Below are positions 9,557 to 17,750 of a stretch of DNA of 64,000 nucleotides, one piece after another. The stretch's first letter is position 1, and every line of letters begins with the position of its first letter. Source of the stretch: Streptomyces sp. A0958. GTDB lineage: Bacteria; Actinomycetota; Actinomycetes; Streptomycetales; Streptomycetaceae. A program made the position numbers and the translations under genes. A model generated the notes under the pieces. The model ran no database searches, was not told where the DNA came from, and worked only from the letters and a program-made list of their open reading frames with translations. The stretch spans positions 62,001 through 126,000 of the forward strand of contig NZ_SSBK01000006.1 in the NCBI RefSeq assembly GCF_004795035.1. The letters are read 5' to 3'.

Positions 9557-10077
9557 ATTCCCTCGAATTCCGTGACGGCCTGCCGGTTTTTCCGGCGGGC
9601 CGTTTCGGTCGCGGACGCGTCCCCGCCGCGATCCTGGAGGCCTACGAAGCGTCGCGGTGAGCCCCCGAACCGGCCGGCGCCCGCCGCCTGGCGCCCGGGG
9701 CCCGGGGCCCGCAGCTCGCACCACACCGTCTTGCGGTACGGGCCCTGCTCCACGCCCCATCGCAGCGCCACCGCGTCCACCAGCAGCGGCCCCCGCCCCG
9801 ACGTCCCGTCCGCCCCCGCCGACCGGAGCACCGGCCACACCACCGGCGCGGGGTCGCTCAGCGCGATGCGGAGCCGGCCCGTGTGCGTACCGGTCACCCG
9901 TAACGTGACCGGCGTCCCCTCCCCGACGTGCACGATCACGTTCCTCAGCAACTCGCTGACGCACAGCACGAGATCGCCCGCGTCCTCCCCCGCGAACCGG
10001 CCCCGCAGCATCCGCCGCATCTCCGGTACCGCCTCCGGCACGGCGAGCAGTTCCAGCGTCAGTGGCAGCCCGCTCAT
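9502..10077 (-). CDS. HATPase_c/RsbW-like ATP-binding protein
   Basis: A 191-aa protein with an anti-sigma-factor-like GHKL ATPase fold, of the stand-alone type numerous in Streptomyces. The N-box appears as CVSELLRNVIVHV, and a degraded G-box region near SGRGPLLVDAVALRWG. The family binds sigma or anti-sigma-antagonist partners, but no partner is adjacent. The start is uncertain: ATG 10077 follows GGAGG almost without spacing, and GTG 10125 is possible. The reading frame runs on through the neighbour's terminator hairpin and 55 bp into its antisense strand, so the last 35 or so residues are probably not conserved. Confidence 0.75.
   Translation of the reverse strand: MSGLPLTLELLAVPEAVPEMRRMLRGRFAGEDAGDLVLCVSELLRNVIVHVGEGTPVTLRVTGTHTGRLRIALSDPAPVVWPVLRSAGADGTSGRGPLLVDAVALRWGVEQGPYRKTVWCELRAPGPGRQAAGAGRFGGSPRRFVGLQDRGGDASATETARRKNRQAVTEFEGIQLFALYVVWATLEVGQK
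9575..9603. terminator. Hairpin terminator with T-rich loop
   Basis: A 12-bp stem (9575-9586 with 9592-9603, one G-U-type mismatch) with a TTTTT loop, followed by TTCGG. It is placed 18 bp after the stop of the small secreted protein gene and inside the 3' end of the convergent ATPase gene. Confidence 0.7.
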
Positions 10078-10475
10078 CCTCCGGCCGCCGCCCCGCGCAT
10101 GTGAAGGGCGGTCAGCGGTGGACACGCGCAAGGAGATCGACGGTTCGGCGGGGCGTGGCTCCGACCTGTCTGCCCCGCCGACGTAGCGGCGTAACGCCTT
10201 CCGCTCCTCCCCGCGAAGCCATCGCGGACCGCTCCCGCCAATTCGCCATCTGCCCCGGCGTGTTCGCCTTCCTTTATCAGGTCATGCGGCGATTGGATGG
10301 GGATTGATCCACTGCGCCCCTCCTCGCACGCCCCGAAGGCATCCGTCCACTGGTACGGCGACCCCCGCCATCGGAACCACAGGCCGCGTCAGGGAGAGGC
10401 ACGCACCGTTGGTCGCCCCCCTTCGTTCACGAGCGCCCCTCGGGGCTCGACCTCATATTCAAGGAGCACAACCGA
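10078..10475. other. Non-coding interval between divergent genes
   Basis: About 400 bp with no convincing gene. It contains a perfect 10-bp inverted repeat (10145-10154 with 10172-10181, 17-nt loop). The rightward lectin-domain gene has a good ribosome site (AAGGAG) 8 nt before its ATG, so its promoter should lie in the right half. No clear -10/-35 pair was recognised. Confidence 0.5.
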
Positions 10476-11504
10476 ATGGCAGAGCTGCCGAAGCGACACG
10501 TCACCAGGCCCGTCAGCTCACGGCCCGCCCGGCCCCTTGGGAGCGACGACGCGTCGAAGCTCGATTCCGCCCGTGCCGCACTGGCTCGCGCCATCGCGGC
10601 GCAGCATGCCGAGAGCGACGAGAACGAGGCGGGTCGGAGCGCACCGGCGCAGGGCCTCGCGGACCCCGGTCTCCCGCGGTCCTCCGCGGAGTCGGCTCAT
10701 GAAGTACCGGCTCATGAGATATCACCGGCCGCCGCCCCTCGTCGCTGGGCGTTCCCGCGACGGACGTGGATTCCGGCCGCGGTCGTCGGAGTGGTAACCG
10801 TCGCCGTCGTCGCGGGTGTGGCTGTTACGGCCGGCGGGGGCTCCGACAGCTCCAGCCGTCGGGCCGACGCGCCTGCCGAAGGTCCCGTACGGCCCGACAG
10901 CGAGGCCGAGGAAGCCGGGGGCCAGTCGCCACTGCCGGGGGTTCCGACGGCGGAGCGAACAGCGTCCCCCTCCGTCATCCCGTCCGCCGCCGCCTCTTCG
11001 CCATCGGGCAAGGAGCCCCGGAGCACGCCCGGTCCGGGCGGGAGCACCGCCTCCGCGAGCTCCGGCTCGTCGTCGGACGCGGACGACTCCGGAACGGACG
11101 GCGCCGCGAAACCGGGCAGCGGCAACGGCGGCGGTTCGACCGAGGTCCGCGCCTTCCCTCTGGCCGTCGAGGCGTCGGGCAAGTGCCTGACCGGCGCGGG
11201 CTCGGGTGCGCAGCTCGTGGCATCCGCCTGTGACGGTTCGTCCGGTCAGTCCTGGAGTCCCGGTCCCGACGGCAGTCTGCGGCAGGGAGGTTTCTGCGCA
11301 ACGCTCACCGGAACCGAGGACCGTACTCCGGTCGTCCTGGCCGGCTGCAACCGGTCTTCCGCGCAGCGCATCAGCCTTTCCGGTACGGCGCTGGTGTCCG
11401 CGTCCACCGGCAAGTGCCTGGATCTCTTCGGCGGGGCGAGCGGCTCCCAGATCGTGCTCTGGGAGTGCAACGGCCGTGACAACCAGCGCTGGCGTGCCGC
11501 CTGA
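10476..11504 (+). CDS. Membrane-anchored protein with extracellular ricin-type lectin domain
   Basis: A 342-aa type II membrane protein. Residues 1-95 are cytoplasmic, charged and low-complexity. A TM helix follows near 97-120 (IPAAVVGVVTVAVVAGVAV). A Ser/Gly/Pro-rich linker spans about 125-225. The C-terminal 115 residues are a ricin B-type beta-trefoil, with the repeated Cys-Leu (GKCLTGAG, GKCLDLFGG) and QxW-type (GQSWSPG, DNQRWRA) signatures. The domain usually binds carbohydrate, so a role at the outer face of the membrane or wall is likely. No catalytic domain is attached, which is unusual for ricin modules. The start is well supported by AAGGAG. Confidence 0.88.
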   Translation: MAELPKRHVTRPVSSRPARPLGSDDASKLDSARAALARAIAAQHAESDENEAGRSAPAQGLADPGLPRSSAESAHEVPAHEISPAAAPRRWAFPRRTWIPAAVVGVVTVAVVAGVAVTAGGGSDSSSRRADAPAEGPVRPDSEAEEAGGQSPLPGVPTAERTASPSVIPSAAASSPSGKEPRSTPGPGGSTASASSGSSSDADDSGTDGAAKPGSGNGGGSTEVRAFPLAVEASGKCLTGAGSGAQLVASACDGSSGQSWSPGPDGSLRQGGFCATLTGTEDRTPVVLAGCNRSSAQRISLSGTALVSASTGKCLDLFGGASGSQIVLWECNGRDNQRWRAA

Positions 11505-11541
11505 CCGGCGCGCCCGCAGCACGAAGCGTCCGGCAGTGCGA

Positions 11542-11576
11542 AGGGGCGCGCCCGGAGGTGATCCGGGCGCGCCCCT
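11542..11576. terminator. Bidirectional stem-loop terminator
   Basis: A perfect 14-bp GC-rich stem (11542-11555 with 11563-11576) and 7-nt loop between two convergent genes, 38 bp after one stop and 27 bp after the other. Confidence 0.8.
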
Positions 11577-11602
11577 CGGCGCGTAGGGCAACCGTCGACC
11601 GG

Positions 11603-11800
11603 TCAGCGGTCGAAGCGCTCCCGCATGTCGTCCGCAGTGCCCTGCGCACGGTCGCGGCCCTGCTCGGCCGTGTTGCGGGCCTTGTCGCGGCCCTGGCCCT
11701 TGCGGTCCTTCGACTGCTTCTGGCCCTGGTCCTGCGCCGTGCTCTTCGCCTGGTCGGCGAGGTCCTTGGCCTTGTCCTTGAACTGGTCGGCGATGCCCAT
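11603..11800 (-). CDS. Small charged helical protein (CsbD/Rv0909-like)
   Basis: A 65-aa, highly hydrophilic protein made of a repeated Lys-Asp-Ala-Gln pattern (FKDKAKDLADQAKS). It is predicted to be a continuous amphipathic helix with no Cys or aromatic core. Such short proteins in actinomycetes are annotated as CsbD-like stress proteins or Rv0909-type antitoxin-like proteins; the sequence does not decide between them. The ATG at 11800 follows TAGGAG with 8-nt spacing. It lies downstream of the SDR operon on the same strand but is separated by 86 bp. Confidence 0.75.
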   Translation of the reverse strand: MGIADQFKDKAKDLADQAKSTAQDQGQKQSKDRKGQGRDKARNTAEQGRDRAQGTADDMRERFDR

Positions 11801-11886
11801 GCTGTTCACTCCTACGGGGTGCGTGGGGGACGGCCCCGGTGGGGCCACGACCAGATTCACACGGCCCGAAACGCTCCGCATGTCGA

Positions 11887-12780
11887 TCAGTTACGCTGCG
11901 TGCGCGCCGAGCGTTCGTCCTGGTCAGCGGCGCCGCCCGCGCCGACGAGGCCCTTGCTGATGCCCTCCAGGCGCGGGCCGAAGCGGCGCATCTCGCGCTG
12001 GCCGACGACGCCGATGAGGGTCGGCAGGTAGCCGCGTACGGACTGCATGCCGCGCAGCCACCACTGGGCGTAGACGTGGGCGGAGCGGCGCTCGATGCCG
12101 GCGACGATGCGGTCGACGGCGGGGCCGAGCGGGTACGTGCGGTTGGCGGGCCACGGGAGGCGCTTGCGCAGGTCGCGCATGACGTCGTCCTCGTCGGCGC
12201 CCCGGACCATGTCGGTGTCGGTCCAGGAGAGGTAGCCGACGCCGACCTTCACGCCCCGGTAGCCGACCTCGGCGCGCAGGCTGTGGGCGAAGGCTTCGAC
12301 GCCCGACTTGGAGGCGCAGTAGGCACTCATCATCGGGGCCGGGGTTATCGCGGCGAGGGAGGCGATCTGGAGGAAGTAGCCGCGGCTCTCCATGAGGACG
12401 GGCAGGAAGGCGCGGGCGGTGACGGCGCCGCCGATCAGGTTGACCTCGATGACCCGGCGCCAGGCGACGGGGTCGGAGTCGACGAGGGGGCCGCCGGTGG
12501 CGACGCCGGCGTTGGCGACGACGATGTCGACCTTGCCGAAGCGGGCCTTGACCTCCTGGGCGACGCGGGCCATGGCTTCGTGGTCGGTGACGTCGGCGTG
12601 CCAGTGGTCGCTGTCGCCGTGGAGGCGCTCGGAGACCTTCTTCAGCTCGTCCGGCTCCAGGCCGACGAGGGCGAGGACGGCGCCGCGGGCGGAGAGTTTG
12701 CGGGCGAGCAGTTCGCCGACGCCGCGGGCCGCACCGGTGACGACGACGACCTGTCCTTCGAGAATTCCCCTGCCGCTCAT
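11887..12780 (-). CDS. Short-chain dehydrogenase/reductase (SDR)
   Basis: A 297-aa NAD(P)-dependent oxidoreductase. It has the classical SDR marks: TGAARGVG glycine motif near residue 16, NAG near 95, and catalytic Tyr-Lys in YCASKSG near 160 with Ser upstream (QIASLA). The C-terminal extension of about 40 residues is Arg/Ala-rich. It overlaps the hydrolase gene by 4 nt (ATGA) and is the last gene of a three-gene operon after a Baeyer-Villiger-like monooxygenase. Within such operons the SDR usually oxidises an alcohol to the ketone, or oxidises the hydroxy product. Confidence 0.92.
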   Translation of the reverse strand: MSGRGILEGQVVVVTGAARGVGELLARKLSARGAVLALVGLEPDELKKVSERLHGDSDHWHADVTDHEAMARVAQEVKARFGKVDIVVANAGVATGGPLVDSDPVAWRRVIEVNLIGGAVTARAFLPVLMESRGYFLQIASLAAITPAPMMSAYCASKSGVEAFAHSLRAEVGYRGVKVGVGYLSWTDTDMVRGADEDDVMRDLRKRLPWPANRTYPLGPAVDRIVAGIERRSAHVYAQWWLRGMQSVRGYLPTLIGVVGQREMRRFGPRLEGISKGLVGAGGAADQDERSARTQRN

Positions 12781-13727
12781 GCGACCTCCTCCTTGCCCTC
12801 GACGTCAGTGGTGTCCCGTTCCGGGAGGACCGGGAGGTACGTGGTCACCAGTTCCCGTATCTTCGCCGTGACCACCTCCGGCGCCTCCACCGGAGTCATG
12901 TGGCCCATGCCTGTCAGCTCGGTCAGCCCCAGGCAGTCGGGCAGCGCCGCCGCGATGGCGCGGGCGTGGACGGGCGGCGTGAGCCGGTCCTCGGTACCCG
13001 CGATGACCGCGGTGGGCACCCGCAACTCCCGTACGCCCGCGTCGAGATCGAGGTCGGCGAGGACGTGGCCCCAGGCCACCCGGGGTATGCGGGGGCAGTC
13101 GTGCACGATGCGGGCGCAGGTGTCGACCCGATCGGGGGCCGAACCGGGCCCCATTGTCCCGTACTTGAGTATCCGGCGGGAAACCGGTGTGACCGGTCCG
13201 AGGGGGGCGCGGGCGCCGAGTATGGCGCGGGTGAGGCGGGTGCGGACGGCGCCGGGGCGCATCGGTACGACGAGCGATTCGGCGAGGAGGCGGGAGCTGC
13301 CGGTGCTGCACAGCAGGGCGGCGGCGGCGTGCTCGCGCAGCCGGGGGCGGCGGGAGGCGGACATGATCGTCATGCCGCCCATGGAGTGCCCGGCGAGGAC
13401 GGCCTTCTCGCCGGGGGCGAGGGTGGCGGCGAGGACCGCTTCGAGGTCGTCGGCGAGGGCGTCGGTGCTGTAGCCGTCGCGGCCGGCGGCGGGCGAGGTG
13501 CCGTGGCCGCGCTGGTCGTAGGCGATGACGCGGTGGTCGACGGCGAGGTCCTTTATCTGGGCGTCCCAGAAGTGGGTGTTGCAGGTCCAGCCGTGGGAGA
13601 GGACGACGGCGGGTGCGCCGTCCTGGCCGTGCACCTCGACGTGTATGCGGGAGCCGTCTGCGGAGACGGCGAGGAGTTCGCGGGCGGGCACGGGCCTCAG
13701 GCCGGCGGTCGGCAGGGGGCGGCTCAT
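12777..13727 (-). CDS. Alpha/beta-hydrolase
   Basis: A 316-aa hydrolase with HG oxyanion motif (LSHGWTCN near residue 43), nucleophile elbow GHSMGG near 115, acid in AGTEDRLTPP near 255, and catalytic His in GMGHMTP near 285. The start at 13727 overlaps the monooxygenase stop by 4 nt; the long in-frame extension upstream is antisense noise over the monooxygenase gene. In this operon an esterase or lactonase role on the monooxygenase product is likely, but substrate is not readable. Confidence 0.92.
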   Translation of the reverse strand: MSRPLPTAGLRPVPARELLAVSADGSRIHVEVHGQDGAPAVVLSHGWTCNTHFWDAQIKDLAVDHRVIAYDQRGHGTSPAAGRDGYSTDALADDLEAVLAATLAPGEKAVLAGHSMGGMTIMSASRRPRLREHAAAALLCSTGSSRLLAESLVVPMRPGAVRTRLTRAILGARAPLGPVTPVSRRILKYGTMGPGSAPDRVDTCARIVHDCPRIPRVAWGHVLADLDLDAGVRELRVPTAVIAGTEDRLTPPVHARAIAAALPDCLGLTELTGMGHMTPVEAPEVVTAKIRELVTTYLPVLPERDTTDVEGKEEVA

Positions 13728-15262
13728 CCGGCCACCTCCTCGGAGACGGGGACGGCCTGCTCGGCGTCGCGCTGGGCGGGCAGCGAGGCGCGCAGGACCT
13801 GGTACTCGGAGAGGTCGACGTTCCGGGTGGCCTTGCGGAACTCGGCGGTGGTGCCGGGCCAGACGGTGGTGTTGCGGCCGTTGGCGTCCAGGTACCAGCT
13901 GTTGCAGCCGCCGGTGTTCCAGACGGTGCGCTTCATGCGGTCCTGCACGCGGCGGTTCCAGGCGCTGACGGCGGAGGGGCGGGCGTCGAGGGCGACCTTG
14001 CCGCCGAGGACGTTCAGCTGGCGCAGGTAGTCGGCCATGTAGTTCAGCTGGGACTCGATCATGAGGATCATCGAGGAGTTCCCGAGCCCGGTGTTGGGGC
14101 CGATGATCGTCATCCAGTTGGGGAAGCCGGCGGCGCTCGCGCCGCGCAGCGCCTGCATGCCGTCCTTCCAGGAGTCGGTGAGCGTCATGCCGTCGGCGCC
14201 GATCACGCGTTCGGCGATCGGCATGTCGGTGACGTGGAAGCCGGTGCCGAAGATGATCGCGTCGACCTCGGCCTCCGTACCGTCCGAGGCGACGACCGTC
14301 GAACCGCGCACCTCGGCGAGGCCGGAGGCGACGACGTCGACGTTGGGCTGGGCGAGGGCTGGGTAGTACGTGCTGGACAGCAGGATGCGCTTGCAGCCGA
14401 TGCGGTACGAGGGGGTCAGCTTGGCGCGCAGGGCGGGGTCCTTGATGGCGCGGGCCATGTTGGACTTGGCTATCCGCTCGACCAGGCCGAGCTGGTCGGG
14501 GTGCTTGGTGAAGGCGCTGACCTGCAACTCCCGGATGCCCCAGAGCAGTCCGCGGCGGGCGGTGCCGGTGACGGGGAGGGCGCGGTGCAGCCAGCGTTCG
14601 GCGCCGCTGATCTGCCGGTCCATGCGGGGCATGACCCACGGCGGGGTGCGCTGGAAGAGGGTGAGCCTTCCGGCCTTCGGCTGGATCGCGGGGACGATCT
14701 GGATGGCGGAGGCGCCGGTGCCGATCATCGCGACGCGCTTGCCGGTGAGGTCGGCGTCGTGGTCCCAGCGGGCGGAGTGGAAGACCTTGCCGGGGAAGTC
14801 GGCGAGACCCGGGATGTCGGGCATCTTCGGGTCGGAGAGCGGGCCGGTCGCGGAGACGACGACGTCGGCGAGGACGGTGGTGCCGTTGGCGCTGTCGATG
14901 ACCCAGTGCAGCTCGTCGTTGTCCCAGCGCATCCGCGTCACCTCGTGGTTGAGCCTGAGGTGCGGGCGCAGCCCGAAGGTGTCGGCGACGTGCTCCAGGT
15001 AGGCGCGGATGTGCTCCTGCCCGGAGAAGGTGCGCGGCCACTCGGGGTTGGGGGCGAACGAGAAGGAGTAGAGGTGGGACGGTACGTCGCAGGCGCAGCC
15101 GGGATAGCTGTTGTCGCGCCAGGTGCCGCCGACCGAACCGGCCCGCTCCAGGACCACGAAATCGGTGATGCCTTCGCGGCGCAGCCGGACCGCCGCCCCG
15201 AGGCCCCCGAATCCGCTTCCGATCACCGCCACGCGTACGTGCTCGTGCTCGTGCTGGGCCAT
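13724..15262 (-). CDS. Flavin monooxygenase, Baeyer-Villiger type
   Basis: A 512-aa FAD/NADPH monooxygenase. An FAD-binding GSGFGG sits near residue 15 and an NADP-binding GTGASA near 185. Between them lies FPGKVFHSARWD near 150, matching the FxGxxxHxxxW fingerprint of Baeyer-Villiger monooxygenases. These insert oxygen beside a ketone to give an ester or lactone. Size and motif order fit type I enzymes. It is the first gene of a tightly overlapped operon with a hydrolase and an SDR, and is divergent from a MerR-type gene. A simple N-hydroxylating or sulfoxidising relative is the main alternative. Confidence 0.9.
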   Translation of the reverse strand: MAQHEHEHVRVAVIGSGFGGLGAAVRLRREGITDFVVLERAGSVGGTWRDNSYPGCACDVPSHLYSFSFAPNPEWPRTFSGQEHIRAYLEHVADTFGLRPHLRLNHEVTRMRWDNDELHWVIDSANGTTVLADVVVSATGPLSDPKMPDIPGLADFPGKVFHSARWDHDADLTGKRVAMIGTGASAIQIVPAIQPKAGRLTLFQRTPPWVMPRMDRQISGAERWLHRALPVTGTARRGLLWGIRELQVSAFTKHPDQLGLVERIAKSNMARAIKDPALRAKLTPSYRIGCKRILLSSTYYPALAQPNVDVVASGLAEVRGSTVVASDGTEAEVDAIIFGTGFHVTDMPIAERVIGADGMTLTDSWKDGMQALRGASAAGFPNWMTIIGPNTGLGNSSMILMIESQLNYMADYLRQLNVLGGKVALDARPSAVSAWNRRVQDRMKRTVWNTGGCNSWYLDANGRNTTVWPGTTAEFRKATRNVDLSEYQVLRASLPAQRDAEQAVPVSEEVAG

Positions 15263-15294
15263 GCTGCCGCCTCCCGCGGTACGTCACACGACTC

Positions 15295-15319
15295 TGCCAG
15301 CAATCACTGGCATTGTTGG
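15295..15319. promoter_or_regulatory. Overlapping palindromes, probable operator
   Basis: Between the divergent monooxygenase operon and the merR-like gene are two interlocked inverted repeats: TGCCAG-6-CTGGCA (15295-15300 with 15307-15312) and CCAGCAAT with ATTGTTGG (15297-15304 with 15312-15319, one mismatch). The dyad lies 33 bp upstream of the monooxygenase start and is the best candidate site for the MerR protein or another regulator. Confidence 0.5.
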
Positions 15320-15434
15320 GAGACTAGAGCAGCTTCGTACCGATGGGTAGGGGGCGGGCACGGGAAAGTTACCGGCGGTACAAGTTGAGCCGGGAGGCCG
15401 TTCGCCGGTGCCGGACGGCCGGTAGGGTGCGGGG

Positions 15435-16103
15435 GTGGCAGAAGGGCGCGAGCACCGCGAGTACCGCATGGAGGAGCTGGCCAGGGAGGCCGGCATCCCC
15501 GTACGGACCCTGCGTTTCTACCGGGAACGCGGCCTGATCTCGCCGCCCCGCCGCGAGGGCCGCATCGCCTGGTACGACGACCACCACCTGGCCCGCCTGC
15601 GCACGATCACCGGGCTCCTGGAGCGCGGCCACACCCTGACCGGCATCGCCGACCTGGCCCGCACCTTCGAGAGCGGGCGCGATGTGGCGGAGGTACTGGG
15701 TCTGGGCGAGCCGACCGAGGAGGTCCCGGTCCGGCTCACGCCCGAGCAGCTGGCGGACTACTTCGAGGACGAGTCCACGCCGGAGAACCTGGCGACGGCC
15801 CTGGAGCTGGGCTACCTCGGCACGGACGGCGAGGAGATCGTCCACATCAGCCGCCGCCTGCTGGAGGTGTCGGCCGAGCTGGTGCGGGAAGGCGTCCCGC
15901 TCGCCACGGTCCTCGCCACCGGCCGCCGTGTCCGCGAGCACGCCGAGGCGCTGGCCGACCTCTTCGTCACGGTGCTGCGCGAGCACAGCGCGGAGGCCGA
16001 ACCGCCCCAACTGCGCCCGCTGGCCCGCGCGGTGATGGACGCGGAACTGTCGATGGCCCTGGACCGGAGGCTACGGCGGGAGCAGCAGCCGGAGGAGGCG
16101 TAG
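15435..16103 (+). CDS. MerR-family transcriptional regulator
   Basis: A 222-aa regulator beginning with a GTG start. The winged HTH covers about residues 10-80 and shows the family signature (YRMEELAREAGIPVRTLRFY, then RERGLISPPRR). The C-terminal part of about 140 residues is helical and lacks the cysteines of metal-sensing members, so a small organic ligand is more likely. It is transcribed away from the monooxygenase operon across a 172-bp region containing a palindrome, the standard arrangement for local control. Confidence 0.88.
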   Translation: MAEGREHREYRMEELAREAGIPVRTLRFYRERGLISPPRREGRIAWYDDHHLARLRTITGLLERGHTLTGIADLARTFESGRDVAEVLGLGEPTEEVPVRLTPEQLADYFEDESTPENLATALELGYLGTDGEEIVHISRRLLEVSAELVREGVPLATVLATGRRVREHAEALADLFVTVLREHSAEAEPPQLRPLARAVMDAELSMALDRRLRREQQPEEA

Positions 16104-16266
16104 GCGGCGCCCGCGACGGCAAGCGGCCGGAGGTGTAAGCGGCCGGTGGCCGGAGGCGTAGGCGTGAGCCGGCCGCCGCCAGGGCAGCCCCGGGGCCGGA
16201 AGCGTGAGCCGCCCGCCGCCCGGGTAGGTCCGGGTAGGGGCACGTCGCCCTCGCCCTACCCCGCCC

Positions 16267-17082
16267 CTACTGCTCGTACACCACCGTCACGGGCGCGTGG
16301 TCGCTCCACCGCTCGCCGTGCGTGGCGGCCCGCTCGACCCATGCCTTCACGGCGCGGGCGGCGAGTCCGGGGGTCGCCACCTGGTAGTCGATGCGCCAGC
16401 CGGTGTCGTTGTCGAAGGCGCGTCCGCGGTAGGACCACCAGGAGTACGGGCCCTCGACGTGCGGGTGCAGGGCGCGTACGACGTCGACGTACGCGGCCTC
16501 GGCGAAGACCCGGCTCAGCCACTCCCGCTCCTCGGGCAGGAAGCCGGAGCTCTTGCGGTTGGCCCGCCAGTTCTTGAGGTCCGCCTCCTCGTGGGCGATG
16601 TTCCAGTCGCCGCAGACGACGACCTCGCGGCCCTCGGCGGCGGCGCGTGCCTTCAGCCCGACGAGGTAGAGCAGGAAGGCCGCCATGAAGCGCTCCTTCT
16701 CGTCCTGCCGCTCGGTGCCGACCTCGCCGGAGGGCAGGTACAGGCTCGCGACCGTGACGCCGGGCAGGTCGATCTCGACGTACCGCCCGCTCGTGTCGAA
16801 CTCCTCGCAGCCTGCGTGCCCGTACCCGCCGAAGCCGATCTGCACCCGCTCCGGGGCCCGCCGCGAGTAGACCGAGACCCCGGCCCGGCCCTTGGCGGCG
16901 GCCGGTGCGTGGACGGTGTGCCAGCCCTCGGGCTCACGGACCTCCGCCGGCAGCTGCTCGGGCTCGGCGCGTACCTCCTGGAGGCAGATCACGTCGGCGT
17001 CGGTCTGCGCCAGCCACTCGACGAAGCCCTTCTTGGCCGCGGCGCGGAGACCGTTTACATTCACGGAGGTCACAGTGAGCAT
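16267..17082 (-). CDS. xth: Exodeoxyribonuclease III (AP endonuclease)
   Basis: A 271-aa exonuclease III-type DNA repair enzyme, which cleaves abasic sites and trims 3' ends in base-excision repair. Motifs: VNVNGLRAA at the N-terminus, metal-binding Glu in CLQEVRAEPEQ near residue 35, GDWNIAHEEADLKNW near 160 (catalytic Asp-Asn), and WSDHAPV near 262 with the catalytic His. Length matches family members. The start at 17082 (MLTVTSVNVNG) is the conserved N-terminus. It is divergent from an acetyltransferase gene, with only 49 bp between. Confidence 0.94.
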   Translation of the reverse strand: MLTVTSVNVNGLRAAAKKGFVEWLAQTDADVICLQEVRAEPEQLPAEVREPEGWHTVHAPAAAKGRAGVSVYSRRAPERVQIGFGGYGHAGCEEFDTSGRYVEIDLPGVTVASLYLPSGEVGTERQDEKERFMAAFLLYLVGLKARAAAEGREVVVCGDWNIAHEEADLKNWRANRKSSGFLPEEREWLSRVFAEAAYVDVVRALHPHVEGPYSWWSYRGRAFDNDTGWRIDYQVATPGLAARAVKAWVERAATHGERWSDHAPVTVVYEQ

Positions 17083-17118
17083 TCCGGCACGATACCGACG
17101 ATCGATGCCGCATACATG

Positions 17119-17131
17119 TACGATACCTCGC
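17119..17131 (+). promoter_or_regulatory. Likely -10 box for a leaderless transcript
   Basis: TACGAT at 17119-17124 is followed by only 7 nt before the ATG at 17132. That is the normal distance from a -10 box to the transcription start, so the mRNA would begin at the A of the start codon. No ribosome-binding site is present in this gap. The -35 region is weak. Confidence 0.5.
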
Positions 17132-17626
17132 ATGAATATCCACGTCCGGGCCTTCGACCACCCCGATGCCGTCAAACTCAACGATCGCGTGCAGCTCGAA
17201 TACGCCGAGCGCTACGGCGACGAGGGCGACATCACACCGCTGGACGCGACGATGTTCGACCCCCCTCACGGCCTGTACCTGATCGCGTACGACGCGTCGG
17301 ACCAGCCGGTCGCCACGGGCGGCTGGCGGGCGCAGGAGCGCAACGAGGAGGGCTACTCGGACGGCGACGCCGAGCTGAAGCGGATGTACGTGATACCCGA
17401 GGGGCGCGGCCAGGGTCTGGCCCGCCGCATCCTGGCCGCGCTGGAGGCCGACGCGCGGGCGGCGGGGCGTACGCGCATGGTGCTGGAGACCGGCGACCGG
17501 CAGCCGGAGGCGATCGCCCTCTACCTGTCCTGCGGGTACACGCCGTGCGCGAAGTTCGGCCACTACCGGACGTACGACAGCAGCCTCTGCTACGCGAAGC
17601 CGCTCCAGGTGGGCGGGGCGGCCTGA
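17132..17626 (+). CDS. GNAT-family N-acetyltransferase
   Basis: A 164-aa GNAT protein. The acetyl-CoA binding motif A appears as RMYVIPEGRGQGLARRILAA (about residues 86-105, R/QxxGxG/A form), followed by a beta strand and ALYLSCGY near 130. These enzymes acetylate amines on small molecules or proteins; the acceptor is unknown. It probably has a leaderless mRNA (see 17119-17131). It is divergent from xth. Confidence 0.9.
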   Translation: MNIHVRAFDHPDAVKLNDRVQLEYAERYGDEGDITPLDATMFDPPHGLYLIAYDASDQPVATGGWRAQERNEEGYSDGDAELKRMYVIPEGRGQGLARRILAALEADARAAGRTRMVLETGDRQPEAIALYLSCGYTPCAKFGHYRTYDSSLCYAKPLQVGGAA

Positions 17627-17750
17627 AGCACACCCGGGCGACCGCCCCGCCCCACAAGGAGCGGTGAGGGTGGTCCCGTCCCGAGCGCTGCCCTCGCGGT
17701 CCGCCGGAACGGCCGTCCTCGCCCGTCTCGGACCACCGGAACGACCGTCC

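Noticed and set aside
11839..13473. A 544-codon plus-strand frame
   Set aside because: It is antisense to the SDR and hydrolase genes, both of which have clear motifs and 4-nt overlaps.
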